NCBI RefSeq assembly: GCF_001544915.2
Contig: NZ_FCOE02000052.1
Location: 1 to 47,502, forward strand
Source: Caballeronia pedi
Lineage (GTDB): Bacteria > Pseudomonadota > Gammaproteobacteria > Burkholderiales > Burkholderiaceae
Length of the DNA: 47,502 nt
Reading direction: 5' to 3'
Of the stretch, positions 34,598 through 43,059 are shown piece after piece. The position numbers were made by a program, and so were the translations under genes. Below the pieces are notes generated by a model that worked only from the letters and a program-made list of their open reading frames with translations, searched no databases and had not been told where the DNA came from. The stretch's first letter is position 1, and each line of letters begins with the position of its first letter.

Positions 34598-36133
34598 ATG
34601 GAGCAGTCAATCGGGGCTCTTGTTACGCGTTCGGCCCAACAGTTCGGTGAAAAAACCGCTCTGATCGTCAACGGGGAAGGCTGGTCGTTTCGCCAGCTGG
34701 ACAATTGCTCGTCGATACTGGCGAGCGCTTTGCGAAAGCGCGGCGTGGGAAGAGGGTCGGTGGTCTCACTCTACTCGCCGAACTGTTCGCAATGGGTGAT
34801 CTCCTACTATGCCATCCTCAAACTCGGGGCCGTCGTCAATCCGCTGAATCTGATGCTCACCCCTGCAGAGGCGGCTTATGCAGTGAAAGACTGCAAAGCC
34901 GTCGCAGTATTGGGGTCGCTGGAAAAGTTGGTGCCGTTACGTGACACCCTCGGTCGAGAACACCTTCGACTGATCTCGTTCGGAGGCCCCGGCGCCGGGA
35001 TAGAACGCTTCGCCGACCTGCTTGTAGACGAGGAACCGGACGTGTACCCCATGGACGGTATCGGGCTCGATGACCTCAGTACCATCGGGTACACATCGGG
35101 AACAACCGGCCACCCGAAGGGCGCCATGCTCTCGCATCGGGCGATTCTTCTCAACACGGCGATGACCGCGACCTACCATGTGCGCACCAAGCACGATACT
35201 GTCGTCAGCGCTCTGCCGTGCTCTCATGTGTACGGCAATATCGTCATGAACAGCGCCATCGCATGCGGGATGACGCTCGTTCTGCACGCCGTCTTTGACG
35301 CGAAAGCCATCCTGGCAAGTATCGAGAAGCATCGGGCAACGATGTTTGAAGGCGTGCCGACGATGTATATGTATCTGCTGAATGTTCTGGTCGCAGGCGA
35401 CTATGACCTCGCGAGCCTCACGCGTTGCACCGTCGGAGGACAGACGATGCCGACGAACAAGATGAGGGAGGTCGAGAGTCGCCTAGGCGCTCCGTTGTTG
35501 GAACTATGGGGCATGACCGAAATAGGAGGGCTCGGTACGACACATTCACTCTATGGTCCGAGAAGGCACGGGTCAATTGGAATCCCGCTTCCCTTCCTCC
35601 ACGCGAGGATTCGCTCGTTAGAGCATCCGCTCGCAGATATGCCTACCGGCGAAATCGGGGAACTTCAAGTTAAAGGGCCCATGACCATGATGGGCTACTT
35701 TGGCCGACCTGAGGCGACCAGCGAAGCCCTCGATGCCGACGGCTGGTTACACACAGGCGACCTGGCTCATATGGATGAAGAGGGGTTTATATTTGTCGTC
35801 GACCGCTTGAAGGATATGGTCATCACCGGCGGCTTCAACATTTATCCGGCAGAACTCGAGCGGGTGTTGTGCGAGCATCCTGCCATAACGATGGCCGCAG
35901 TGGTCGGCATACCGGACGATACGAAGGGGGAGCTGGCCAAGGCCTTCGTCGTCTGCAAGCCCGGCGTCGAGATTGACACGGACGAAGTTCTAGAGTTTTG
36001 CCGAGAGCGACTCGCTGCTTACAAGGTGCCGCGCGCGATCGAGGTCGTGGACGACCTTCCGAAGACCAGCTCAGGGAAGGTCTTGCGGCGCGAACTCAGA
36101 GCAAAGGCGCAGGTACAGGCTCCCACGTTGTAG
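34598..36133 (+). CDS. AMP-dependent acyl-CoA ligase
   Basis: This 511-residue adenylate-forming enzyme belongs to the acyl-CoA synthetase group (FadD/4-coumarate-CoA ligase-like). The P-loop motif IGYTSGTTGHPKGAMLSH spans residues 163-180, LWGMTEIGG forms the adenine region, DGWLHTGDLAHMDEEGFIFVVDRLKDM is the hinge region, and TSSGKVLRRELR carries the catalytic Lys. It would convert the acid made by the aldehyde dehydrogenase into its CoA thioester with ATP. ATG 34598 follows GGAGAGGGAA. A strong terminator 84 bases after its stop closes the operon, so it is the last gene of the dikinase-to-ligase transcript. Confidence 0.88.
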   Translation: MEQSIGALVTRSAQQFGEKTALIVNGEGWSFRQLDNCSSILASALRKRGVGRGSVVSLYSPNCSQWVISYYAILKLGAVVNPLNLMLTPAEAAYAVKDCKAVAVLGSLEKLVPLRDTLGREHLRLISFGGPGAGIERFADLLVDEEPDVYPMDGIGLDDLSTIGYTSGTTGHPKGAMLSHRAILLNTAMTATYHVRTKHDTVVSALPCSHVYGNIVMNSAIACGMTLVLHAVFDAKAILASIEKHRATMFEGVPTMYMYLLNVLVAGDYDLASLTRCTVGGQTMPTNKMREVESRLGAPLLELWGMTEIGGLGTTHSLYGPRRHGSIGIPLPFLHARIRSLEHPLADMPTGEIGELQVKGPMTMMGYFGRPEATSEALDADGWLHTGDLAHMDEEGFIFVVDRLKDMVITGGFNIYPAELERVLCEHPAITMAAVVGIPDDTKGELAKAFVVCKPGVEIDTDEVLEFCRERLAAYKVPRAIEVVDDLPKTSSGKVLRRELRAKAQVQAPTL

Positions 36134-36216
36134 CGTCAAAGAAAGGGGCAACCTGACCCTCGCATACTGATTCTCTTACTGCGAACATGGCGTGCCCGTC
36201 AGTTTTTTTACCCACA

Positions 36217-36254
36217 ATGCCGCGACCGGACTTGGTTGCGGCATCTTTCTTTTT
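36217..36254 (+). terminator. Rho-independent terminator of the dikinase-to-ligase operon
   Basis: ATGCCGCGACC (36217-36227) pairs with GGTTGCGGCAT (36234-36244) through one G-T wobble. The loop is 6 bases and CTTTCTTTTT follows. It lies 84 bases after the acyl-CoA ligase stop and separates that operon from the porin. Confidence 0.8.
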
Positions 36255-36432
36255 GAGGACTCACGAACCCGAATCATCCCTGTTCGTTCTACTTAAGTAG
36301 CGCTCGTGAATTGCCACGCAGTTGCACGCAAGTGGGGCGCTCGCGGATAGAAACACGGGTTTGTTTTTATCGGTGCACGACCTATCGCTCATTCCCAACC
36401 CTGAATATCGTGACGAGACGGGCGCACAAAGC

Positions 36433-36446
36433 TATCCAGCGATAAG
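36433..36446. promoter_or_regulatory. Putative partial PucR box 3 before the porin
   Basis: TATCCAGCGATAAG shares CCAGCGATAA with boxes 1 and 2, but its left half is shifted (TATC-CAGC-GATA with a 4-base spacer). A TTTATC half-site also occurs at 36366-36371. Both lie upstream of the porin at 36519, suggesting the same regulator. Confidence 0.4.
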
Positions 36447-36518
36447 GCATCCGGTCACTCAGTGACGAAACGACACATAGCCCGAAGGGCATGTGCATAA
36501 AAATATCAGGAGACAAGC

Positions 36519-37565
36519 ATGAGACGAACTTTGGTCGCGAGTTTGTTGCTCGGACTCAGCGCAACCGCAGCAGCTCAAAGCAGCGTGACGATCTACGGTA
36601 TTCTCGATTCAGGTCTGCTCTATCAGAATAAGACCGCCTCCGACGGGCGTAGCGGTTTCAGTTTCGTCGACGGAGCTTATTTGCCGTCGGTCTATGGATT
36701 CCGAGGTACAGAAGACATCGGCGGCGGCTACACGGTCAATTTCAACCTGCAAGGAGGCTTCTCGACTGGCACGGGCGCGTTGGGTGATTCCAACGGAGGG
36801 ATCTTCGGGCGGGCGGCGACCGTTGGGGTTGCAGGCCCCTTCGGTGAGGTCAAGTTCGGCCTGCAGTTCTCGCCATTCTTCCTGGCGGTTACGAGCGGTG
36901 ATCCACGAGGAATGCCGCAGTTCGGCAGCCAACTCGTACAATATTTCCAGCAGTTTGGTATCGTCGGGATCTTCGACAGCAACGCCATTGTCTATACGAC
37001 GCCCAACCTGTATGGATTCACGGGCGCCGTCGAATATGCGGTCGGAGGTGTCCCAGGGTCGACCAAGAACGGGCGCAGCATGTCTGCCTCTCTGACGTAC
37101 AGCCACGGTCCTTTTTCGGCCAACGGCGCCTACTACACGCATGCGGATCCGGAGACTGGCCAGACAGTCGCGATCGGCAAAACAGCCGGCTTGGCGTACA
37201 CGATTGGGCCGGTCACTGCGAAGGTTGATTGGGTCAATTATCTCAATCCGTCGTCTTCGGCTCCGTTGTCGAATGTCAACGTGTATGGCGTCGGCGCAGT
37301 GTACGCCGTCACGCCTGCGTTCAGCTTGAACGGTGGCTTCTATTACGCCGTCAACAAGGGGCAATCCGAGAATAAGTCGAGAATGTTCGCGTTCGGCGCA
37401 GACTACGCCTTGTCGAAACGCACGATCGTGTACACCCAGGTCGGCGTCGTTCATAACCAAGGTGCGTTCAAGACGAATCTCGCGGTCTTGGCTCCCGAGT
37501 CGTTCGCTGTTCCGACCGGCGCAACGACTACGGCGGTGAACATCGGCATTCGGCATATGTTCTAG
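36519..37565 (+). CDS. Gram-negative porin of the dikinase module
   Basis: This 348-residue general porin has a signal peptide ending LSATAAAQ, followed by SSVTIYGILDSGLLYQNKT. The first strands contain YGFRGTEDIGGGYTVNFNLQ, the middle has GRAATVGVAGPFGEVKFGLQ, and the chain ends IGIRHMF with the terminal Phe. AGGAGACAAGC precedes ATG 36519. It has its own promoter region after the ligase terminator, with partial PucR boxes, so it is probably a separate member of the same regulon and admits the pathway substrate. It is distinct in sequence from the other porins in the window. Confidence 0.88.
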   Translation: MRRTLVASLLLGLSATAAAQSSVTIYGILDSGLLYQNKTASDGRSGFSFVDGAYLPSVYGFRGTEDIGGGYTVNFNLQGGFSTGTGALGDSNGGIFGRAATVGVAGPFGEVKFGLQFSPFFLAVTSGDPRGMPQFGSQLVQYFQQFGIVGIFDSNAIVYTTPNLYGFTGAVEYAVGGVPGSTKNGRSMSASLTYSHGPFSANGAYYTHADPETGQTVAIGKTAGLAYTIGPVTAKVDWVNYLNPSSSAPLSNVNVYGVGAVYAVTPAFSLNGGFYYAVNKGQSENKSRMFAFGADYALSKRTIVYTQVGVVHNQGAFKTNLAVLAPESFAVPTGATTTAVNIGIRHMF

Positions 37566-37589
37566 TGGCGAACTTAACGGAATAACGTT

Positions 37590-37630
37590 GCGTCGTCCGA
37601 ATATTTACGCCTATAGGCGAGAGACGACGC
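37590..37630. repeat. Nested inverted repeat after the porin
   Basis: GCGTCGTC (37590-37597) and GACGACGC (37623-37630) enclose a perfect 12-bp palindrome, CGCCTATAGGCG (37608-37619). It starts 25 bp after the porin stop. No T-run follows on either strand, so it is not a standard terminator. It could stabilise the porin mRNA or be a relic site. Confidence 0.45.
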
Positions 37631-37848
37631 GGTTGTCACATCGACGGTTACGGGGGCGTTCCGCTCCGAATGGAGCATAAGGCGTCGCCTTTACGGCTAA
37701 CTCACCCTTTTTGGCCCCGTCCACGAAACGACGCGAGAAAGCCCTCGACGTGGTTTTGCTTCGAAGTCCCGGCTTCTGAGCAGTCTGAAACGCCGGTTGC
37801 GCGACTTCGAACTTTAGATCTCTCAGGGTCCTCGCAACGGGGACTTTT

Positions 37849-37876
37849 AGGCCGGCTGGAATGCCGGCCTTTTTTT
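37849..37876 (+). terminator. Strong rho-independent terminator
   Basis: AGGCCGGC (37849-37856) pairs perfectly with GCCGGCCT (37863-37870); the loop is 6 bases and a run of seven T follows (37870-37876). It lies 284 bp after the porin stop with no clear gene between, so it either ends the porin transcript or belongs to an unseen small RNA in 37631-37848. Confidence 0.8.
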
Positions 37877-38172
37877 GGTTCATCGATCTTTAAGGGAGAT
37901 GCGGCGCGGATTGTCAGAATGAAGTATTCCTCGTCGTGGTACCAACAAGCACGTCGCTCGATGCCTTTGATGGTGTGGTCGGTGGCGTCCACGATGCTGG
38001 CGTTCAGTGGATGTCGGCAACGTGTTGATTTGCACCTGAACTTTACATAAATCCATTTGTCCCCGTTTTTTCTGGGGCGGGAGAGATCGAACGGGCAGGG
38101 CCTACCACGCAGGGATCGTTGCAGGCGAAGGTGGAAGCGAATAGGATTAATTCCTACTGACCGGAGACTGCC

Positions 38173-38442
38173 ATGCGAACAACGCAGCAGATGAGCATCA
38201 CTCTACCCAACGAGATGGCCGAATTTGTTCGCACAAAAGTCGCAAGCGGCGACTACGCGTCTGACAGCGAAGTGCTGAGAGACGCACTTCGCGCGCTCCG
38301 CGAGCGTGACCGTGCAATTGATGCGTGGTTGCGTAACGAAGTCGTTCCTGCAGCGCAAGCACTTCGGGACGATCCAAGCCGCGCACTGTCAGCTGACCAG
38401 GTACGTGCTGAATTGAAAAAATCTCGCACGCGCCACGAATGA
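38173..38442 (+). CDS. parD: ParD-like antitoxin
   Basis: This 89-residue protein of the ParD/CopG ribbon-helix-helix family starts MRTTQQMSITLPNEMAEFVR and continues with the typical VASGDYASDSEVLRDALRAL. It is the antitoxin of a type II ParDE-like pair. GGAG lies 10 bases before ATG 38173. Its stop overlaps the toxin start in the sequence ATGA (38439-38442), the usual coupled arrangement. The antitoxin frame is intact whereas the toxin is not. The C-terminal region (ALSADQVRAELKKSRTRH) would bind the toxin. Confidence 0.85.
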   Translation: MRTTQQMSITLPNEMAEFVRTKVASGDYASDSEVLRDALRALRERDRAIDAWLRNEVVPAAQALRDDPSRALSADQVRAELKKSRTRHE

Positions 38443-38752
38443 ATTGGCGCGTTCAGTTTGCGCCAGAAGCGCTCGAACAGCTGCGAAAACTTGAGAAGCG
38501 AATCGTCAATGCTGGCGCTCCGATCACAGCAGAACTATACGTTGATTCGGTCGTCGATTTCTGCATGAAGCTCCAGACGTTCCCGGCGCGTGGTGTCGCA
38601 TGCGACGATCTGCTGTCCGGACTTCGAGTCACTCATTTCCGCAAGTGAGCCATCATCGCCTATACGTTGGACCCGAAGGTTGTCTCGATCGTGGTGTCTT
38701 TTACGGCGGCCAAGATTACGAAGCAGCGCTTACCCCTGACGAGGACCAGTAA
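38439..38752 (+). pseudogene. parE: Broken ParE-family toxin
   Basis: The ParE/RelE-like frame starts MNWRVQFAPEALEQLRKLEK and runs through FPARGVACDDLLSGLRVTHFRK to a TGA at 38646-38648. Beyond this stop, the same frame continues with family sequence (AIIAYTLDPKVVSI). After a one-base loss near 38692 the rest reads GVFYGGQDYEAALTPDEDQ and ends at the TAA at 38750-38752. So the gene carries a nonsense change (probably CGA to TGA in HFRKR) and a frameshift. The lost part includes most of the C-terminal strand region needed for toxicity. The partner ParD remains open. This is direct reading of frames and the family match is clear. Confidence 0.8.
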
Positions 38753-38976
38753 AGCAGGTTGCTACGTCGATTGACAGTTGTCGCAGCAAGGGGCGCTCAC
38801 TGCGAAATCTCTTTTATTCGGTATCCTAATTTATGGTTAATAATAAAGCTTATTCAAAATAGTTTGTACGGCGAGTGATGGGCTTTTGAGATCGGCAGAC
38901 CGGCGACGAAACACTTGTGCTTGCGTGATGGTGGCGTACGGGTGGCTGATACAATGGCTATTGTTCACGATGGAAA
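38753..38976. other. AT-rich gap, no gene
   Basis: A short stretch near 38820-38865 is unusually AT-rich for this region (ATTTATGGTTAATAATAAAG), which often marks foreign or junction DNA. No gene or clear promoter is seen. Confidence 0.4.
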
Positions 38977-39531
38977 TTATCGCGGCGCTGACACGACTTC
39001 GAGCCCGACCAGATTGGACACATATCGCCCGGCTTTCCCGTCATTGGGAATCACCAGTCTGGCAAAGCCGTTCGTCCCCAGCGACGCACCGTTGACCGCG
39101 AACGCGACGATATCCGGCTGATTGCCGAAATCGGGCGAGAGTTCCCCCAGTGAAATGACCACACGGTATCCATCCGTCCCCGTCGCGACGACGTAGAAGC
39201 CGAGAAGGTCGTTCTTGACGCTCGCGTTTGTCTGGATGCCCGACGCGTTGATCAGATTCCACAGGCTCACGCCCGTGTAGATGCTGCCGCCGACGGTTCG
39301 TGTTACGGCCGGCAACGTCTGCAGCGCCGCGAGATCGAACGTCGCCGGATGCGTGATGGCGCCCAGCAATTGGAACTGTGTGCTGGCGCCGCCGCCGCTG
39401 GCCGCCACGGTCGACGTCGCGGTATGAACTTCCAGCTTCACGAGGTTCGACACATAGCGTCCGCCCTTGACATCGCCCGGCGCCGTGACGCGCAACGGTC
39501 CATCCGTGCCCGGCAGCGCGACGCGATAGCG
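38977..39531 (-). pseudogene. 3' end of a sulfite-oxidase-like molybdopterin oxidoreductase gene
   Basis: The minus-strand frame, open from 39531 to the stop at 38977, encodes a C-terminal fragment of about 180 residues. It contains ITHPATFDLAALQTLPAVTR, SLWNLINASGIQT, and YVVATGTDGYRVVISLGELS, phrases of the molybdopterin-oxidoreductase (SUOX/YedY-like) domain found in small periplasmic proteins. The phrase RYVSNLV occurs twice (KGGRYVSNLVKLEV and KAGRYVSNLVGLEV), so the original protein had two repeats of this domain. The 5' part is missing: a stop lies directly upstream and no start codon with ribosome site is present. It is a truncated relic. Confidence 0.6.
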
Positions 39532-40206
39532 CTATCGAGGTTGGCTCGCACCGTATCTTTTGGCAAATTTTGACACGTCTGCTAAGCTGGTCACCACGAC
39601 GACTATGAACATTTTCCTTACCGGATTCGCTGAAATGCTGCGTCGATGAGCAAGTCAGCGAGCGGGGTTTATGGTACTAGCAGCGAATATGTCTGGGAAT
39701 CGATCCGCCTCGATTAGCAACGGCAGCAAATGCGCTCGCTGCTTCTGGGCGGCGTGGCATCGAGAACGCCAGCGACAACGCCGGTTGATGATAAGTATTC
39801 GAGTCGCTACACGCGCGAGCGCTTGATTCGCGGAATGAAGTCTAAGCCGGTCATACCTACGTACCGAGCGCGGCAAGACATTGAAACAGAAATCGCCCAC
39901 TAGCCGTTCGACGACGGTGACTAAATGCCCGCCGAATCGAGTTCGCTCTCGAATGGTTTGTTCCGCGGTTGCGGTAACAGGCATTTATCTCGAAGTGAAA
40001 GGTGCAGCCTCCGGCGCTCGCATGATCAAAAACAACGGAAAAGCGTATGAACGCCGTCGGCCGTAGGGGGGCGAGAGTCTGTGAAACACACGGTGGCCGA
40101 TGTCGAGAGTTCGCTCAGGTTTTCGATTCTGCGCTTGTTGAAATGGACTGGCTTGCCCACTACTCGACGGGCCACTATCAATTTGGGAAAAGGGACGACT
40201 TGTCGT
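39532..40206. other. No convincing gene (675 bp)
   Basis: Short frames only. A 14-codon start MNIFLTGFAEML at 39606 recalls the first strand of an NAD-binding fold, but it ends at once. Nothing else is recognisable on either strand. Confidence 0.4.
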
Positions 40207-40368
40207 ATGTCAAAAGAGAAGCGGGCCGCTGACGCGCGGCGTACCGAACTGCTTAAGAAGGTGCAACAGTTGGAAGTGCGCTTGGCGACTGCGGTGAACG
40301 CATTAGCGCGGGAAAAATACACCAAGGAATTGGCAGAGGCAAGGCGGGCGTTGATGCTCCTGAATTGA
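40207..40368 (+). CDS. Small coiled-coil protein of unknown function
   Basis: This 53-residue protein starts MSKEKRAADARRTELLKKVQ and continues as a single amphipathic helix rich in Ala, Lys, Glu and Leu (QLEVRLATAVNALAREKYTK...). It would form a coiled coil. A frame extends upstream to a GTG at 40081, but the coiled-coil part alone looks protein-like. The ribosome site is poor (GGGA 13 bases upstream). I vaguely recall Burkholderia proteins of this type but cannot name them. It may be real or a remnant. Confidence 0.45.
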   Translation: MSKEKRAADARRTELLKKVQQLEVRLATAVNALAREKYTKELAEARRALMLLN

Positions 40369-40868
40369 AACGCGAACGGCAAAAACTCATGTTGCGCAGA
40401 TGCGCAAGTTCGGTGTCCGTCGATCGCAGCTCGCTGGAACTCGTAGGAAATTTAGCTTTGGCTTCCATTGCCCGGTTATCGGTAGGTCGCTGAATCTCTT
40501 GAGCGCCGCGATCGATGGGCTCGATCATCTGACTCAGGGACGAAAGTCGAAGGTTTGCAGTTGCGTGCTGATGCGTTTCCACGGCCCCCGCTGCGAATGG
40601 CGACTCCGTCTCAGCGTGACGAGACGCACTCGCGCAGTCGATCGTCGCGCCTGCTATGGTCGAATTAAATTGAGAGCGAAGTCTGACAACAGATTGTATG
40701 CGGACCCGATGATGAAGCGGGCCGCGCGCCGGGACCGGAGCACCGACGAGATCAGCGCAGCACGCAACTCGGCAAAGATTCCGGATGAACTTCGCCAATG
40801 TCTGGATCGGCTCTCTAGTCGCGCGCCTAGTTAAGCTATTCGAAACGAGTTTTACCTTGTCGCTTGCT
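40369..40868. other. No convincing gene (500 bp)
   Basis: Long frames exist on both strands (40400-40834 +, 40253-40900 -), but their composition is Arg/Ser-rich and without motifs. I cannot support either as a gene. Confidence 0.4.
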
Positions 40869-41554
40869 TCACAACAACACTGCTTGCTGCAAGAGCTCAA
40901 GCGCTTTCAACTCGTCTAATCGACCAGTGCGTGCTTTGCCTGCAAGTGTCTTGATTAACGCCTCCGCAATTGGTTGGATACCGTCAAGATTTTCCAGACT
41001 TGTCGTGGAAGTTATCGCGTGTGGCGTCGCGTGAAGCTGCGGCACGGGCGCTACCGGAGCCTGCTCGATTATCCGGGCACCGAGGCGTAGCTCTCTCGAA
41101 CTGGGCCATCGGCTAGCTCAGAGGAGGTGACCGCATGATCTTCGCTGACGAGAACCGGTTCCACATCAGGCGAGACACGTTCGGAAATCGGCGAGCCATC
41201 GGGATGGGTGCTCGGTTGATGCTCAGAAACAGACGTCTTTTTGCGTGAGGCAGGCTCCAGCAGGCGGGACACAGATTCTGGAATCTCTGCTTCCGAGCTA
41301 GAAGTATCCAGCCAACCACCCGGCAAACCGAGGCGTTCCGTGAAACGATTCGCTTCAGCATCGTCCATGCGTTTCTGGCCATGTAGTCGGTGGGCCATGT
41401 TGGAGCCAGTGAGTCCCATGAGCACGCCGAGCTTCGCTTTTGACCCATTGCGAGCGGTTAGAACGTGGAGTTCCTCTGCTTTCGTATGCCCGTTAGCCGC
41501 TGTGCCTGCCTCGACATCATCAGCGCATCCCTGGACTTTTTTCCGGTTTCGCAC
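40869..41554 (-). pseudogene. Xre-like DNA-binding protein with a frameshift
   Basis: The frame from the GTG at 41554 encodes LHVLTARNGSKAKLGVLMGL then TGSNMAHRLHGQKRMDDAEA and FTERLGLPGGWLD, a Cro/Xre-like helix-turn-helix of a type I recall from Burkholderia. This frame stops at 41069. The next frame carries on with SSRELRLGARIIEQAPVAPV and a clean helical end (IQPIAEALIKTLAGKARTGR and LDELKALELLQQAVLL) to a stop at 40869-40871. One base gained or lost near 41090-41110 would join the two into a protein of about 220 residues. A sequencing error or a programmed shift is less likely but possible. The GTG start is uncertain. Confidence 0.55.
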
Positions 41555-41884
41555 CGTGGCCCCGCCTGCGCGAGTCGCGGTCCTTCATGTTCGGGCCTTC
41601 AGCCTTGCCGCCTACTATGCCCTCTGCCGACTTCTGCACAACCATCCCGTCGGTACTCGACGCCGGGGTAGCATGTGGCAGCCGTGCAGAATTCCCCACG
41701 TATGACGCCCACCTTCACGTTTATGCCTGTCGGATATACCCCGCATTGTTCCGTGCAAGTAACGTATTTTGGCCTCTTTAGCTGCCTCATCCCGCGCGTC
41801 GCCTCGGGCTTCGTTCAGAGTCTCAGTCACCCGCGAAACCCTTGCCTCTGGCTAACACTTCCCTTGCCGGGTGTGTAGAGGACT

Positions 41885-41920
41885 CTCACTTCCAAGTGAG
41901 TGCGCCCTGCCGGGCGCACT
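41885..41920. terminator. Tandem hairpins downstream of the CsbD-like gene
   Basis: CTCACTT/AAGTGAG (41885-41900) abuts a perfect 9-bp stem, AGTGCGCCC/GGGCGCACT (41899-41907/41912-41920), with a 4-base loop. It lies 47 bp beyond the stop of the leftward CsbD-like gene. There is no strong T-run, so termination is plausible rather than certain. Confidence 0.4.
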
Positions 41921-41967
41921 AAAGAAATCAACGCCGCGCAAGGCGGGCGTTGGCTAGTGGCAGTCCG

Positions 41968-42162
41968 TTACGGCTTTGCCGCATCATCCGCGGCGTCCTT
42001 CAGATCCTCCTTGGCGTCGCCCAACTCCTTTCGCGCTTCGCCTTCCACCTGCTGCGCGTCGCCCTTCGCTTCTTGTGCAGGATCGTTCGTCACTTTGCCA
42101 AGACCCTCGTTGATTTTGCCCTTGACCTTCTCCCCGACGCCCTTCACCTGGTCTTCATTCAT
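41968..42162 (-). CDS. CsbD-family stress-response protein
   Basis: This 64-residue protein starts MNEDQVKGVGEKVKGKINEG and continues LGKVTNDPAQEAKGDAQQVEG, the CsbD signature, with repeated Glu/Lys/Gly turns and an acidic C-terminus (GDAKEDLKDAADDAAKP). CsbD-like proteins are small, largely disordered and induced by general stress; their biochemical role is unknown. GGAGAGCGACC precedes ATG 42162. It stands alone, read leftwards, away from the signalling genes. Confidence 0.87.
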   Translation of the reverse strand: MNEDQVKGVGEKVKGKINEGLGKVTNDPAQEAKGDAQQVEGEARKELGDAKEDLKDAADDAAKP

Positions 42163-42383
42163 GGTCGCTCTCCGGTTATGTCTGCGGATGCAGGCATAAC
42201 AAGGTCAGCGCAAAGAAGATGCCGGGTGGCGCTAGGGCGTTCGCAGGCTTAACCTAGGGTACGAGCGTTTGCTCGTCGGACCCCAGTCGTGCTTGTTGCC
42301 AGCCCTGCAATGAAAAAGTCGCACAGGTCGCGGCTCGATCGTTGCTGACGTGGTGGATGATGCATTACTAAGCTGTGTCCGCG

Positions 42384-42770
42384 ATGAAACTCTCGTATTC
42401 CGCCCCCTCACTCTGCGGCAAGCCGACCGTCTTACTAATTGATGATCAGGAGGATATTCGCGCGGCCTGGTCGATGGTGTTGGAGGCTGCAGGGATAGCG
42501 GTCATCACCTCCGCGGACGGTGAGGACGGAATTCGGAACGCGCGTGCCCACCGACCCGATGTCATCATCTGCGATTTTATGATGCCGGGGATGGACGGCC
42601 TTGAGGCATGTGCATCGATCCGAAGTGATGAGACGCTGCGGCATGCCTTTATTATTCTCTGGTCAGCCGTCCCTGGCCTGCGAGCCAACAATCTCGCTGA
42701 CTTGGTCATCGAAAAACCCGTTGACGTCGAGTCATTCCTTAAGCTCATCCGCGACGTCGGACAACACTAG
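42384..42770 (+). CDS. Single-domain response regulator
   Basis: This 128-residue protein is a receiver domain only (CheY-like). The start of the domain is KPTVLLIDDQEDIRAAWSMV with the acidic pair, the phospho-acceptor Asp lies in PDVIICDFMMPGMDGLEA, the Ser/Thr position is in IILWSAVPG, and the Lys is in LVIEKPVD. There is no output domain. The ATG at 42384 is preferred to the GTG 9 bases upstream; neither has a clear ribosome site. It may pair with the hybrid kinase at 43709, but a pseudogene of nearly 0.5 kb lies between them. Confidence 0.85.
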   Translation: MKLSYSAPSLCGKPTVLLIDDQEDIRAAWSMVLEAAGIAVITSADGEDGIRNARAHRPDVIICDFMMPGMDGLEACASIRSDETLRHAFIILWSAVPGLRANNLADLVIEKPVDVESFLKLIRDVGQH

Positions 42771-43059
42771 CCGTGACGGCGCGGCTGCACGAGAACATTT
42801 TGGAATATTCGAGCCTCTCGAAAACAAGGTAGCGCTTCCTTGCCTGGAGCGCGGGTCGATTTTGCGCGACACTGAGCGACAGGGATGAGCACCCCTCGGT
42901 AATACTTCCATCCCGCTCCCACCCGATCAGCATTCAGGGACGGACCGGGTGGACAACAATTGTGCGAAATCTGCGTGGTGCGATCGGTGCTCAGAATCGA
43001 AAATCCGACAGCATTTGTTCCGCCTGAGCCTTTGTGACTGCTCGTATGCGTCGAATCTC
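42771..43059. other. Gap between response regulator and DUF2252 remnant
   Basis: No gene is recognised in these 289 bp. The DUF2252 remnant's frames fade out here. Confidence 0.4.

Noticed and set aside
40253..40900. Long minus-strand frame overlapping a plus-strand frame
   Set aside because: Neither strand shows family features; the tail of the Xre-like pseudogene lies in a different frame nearby.
41835..41940. Stem-rich stretch that looked tRNA-like
   Set aside because: It resolves into two simple hairpins; there is no cloverleaf, TTCRA arm or anticodon arm.
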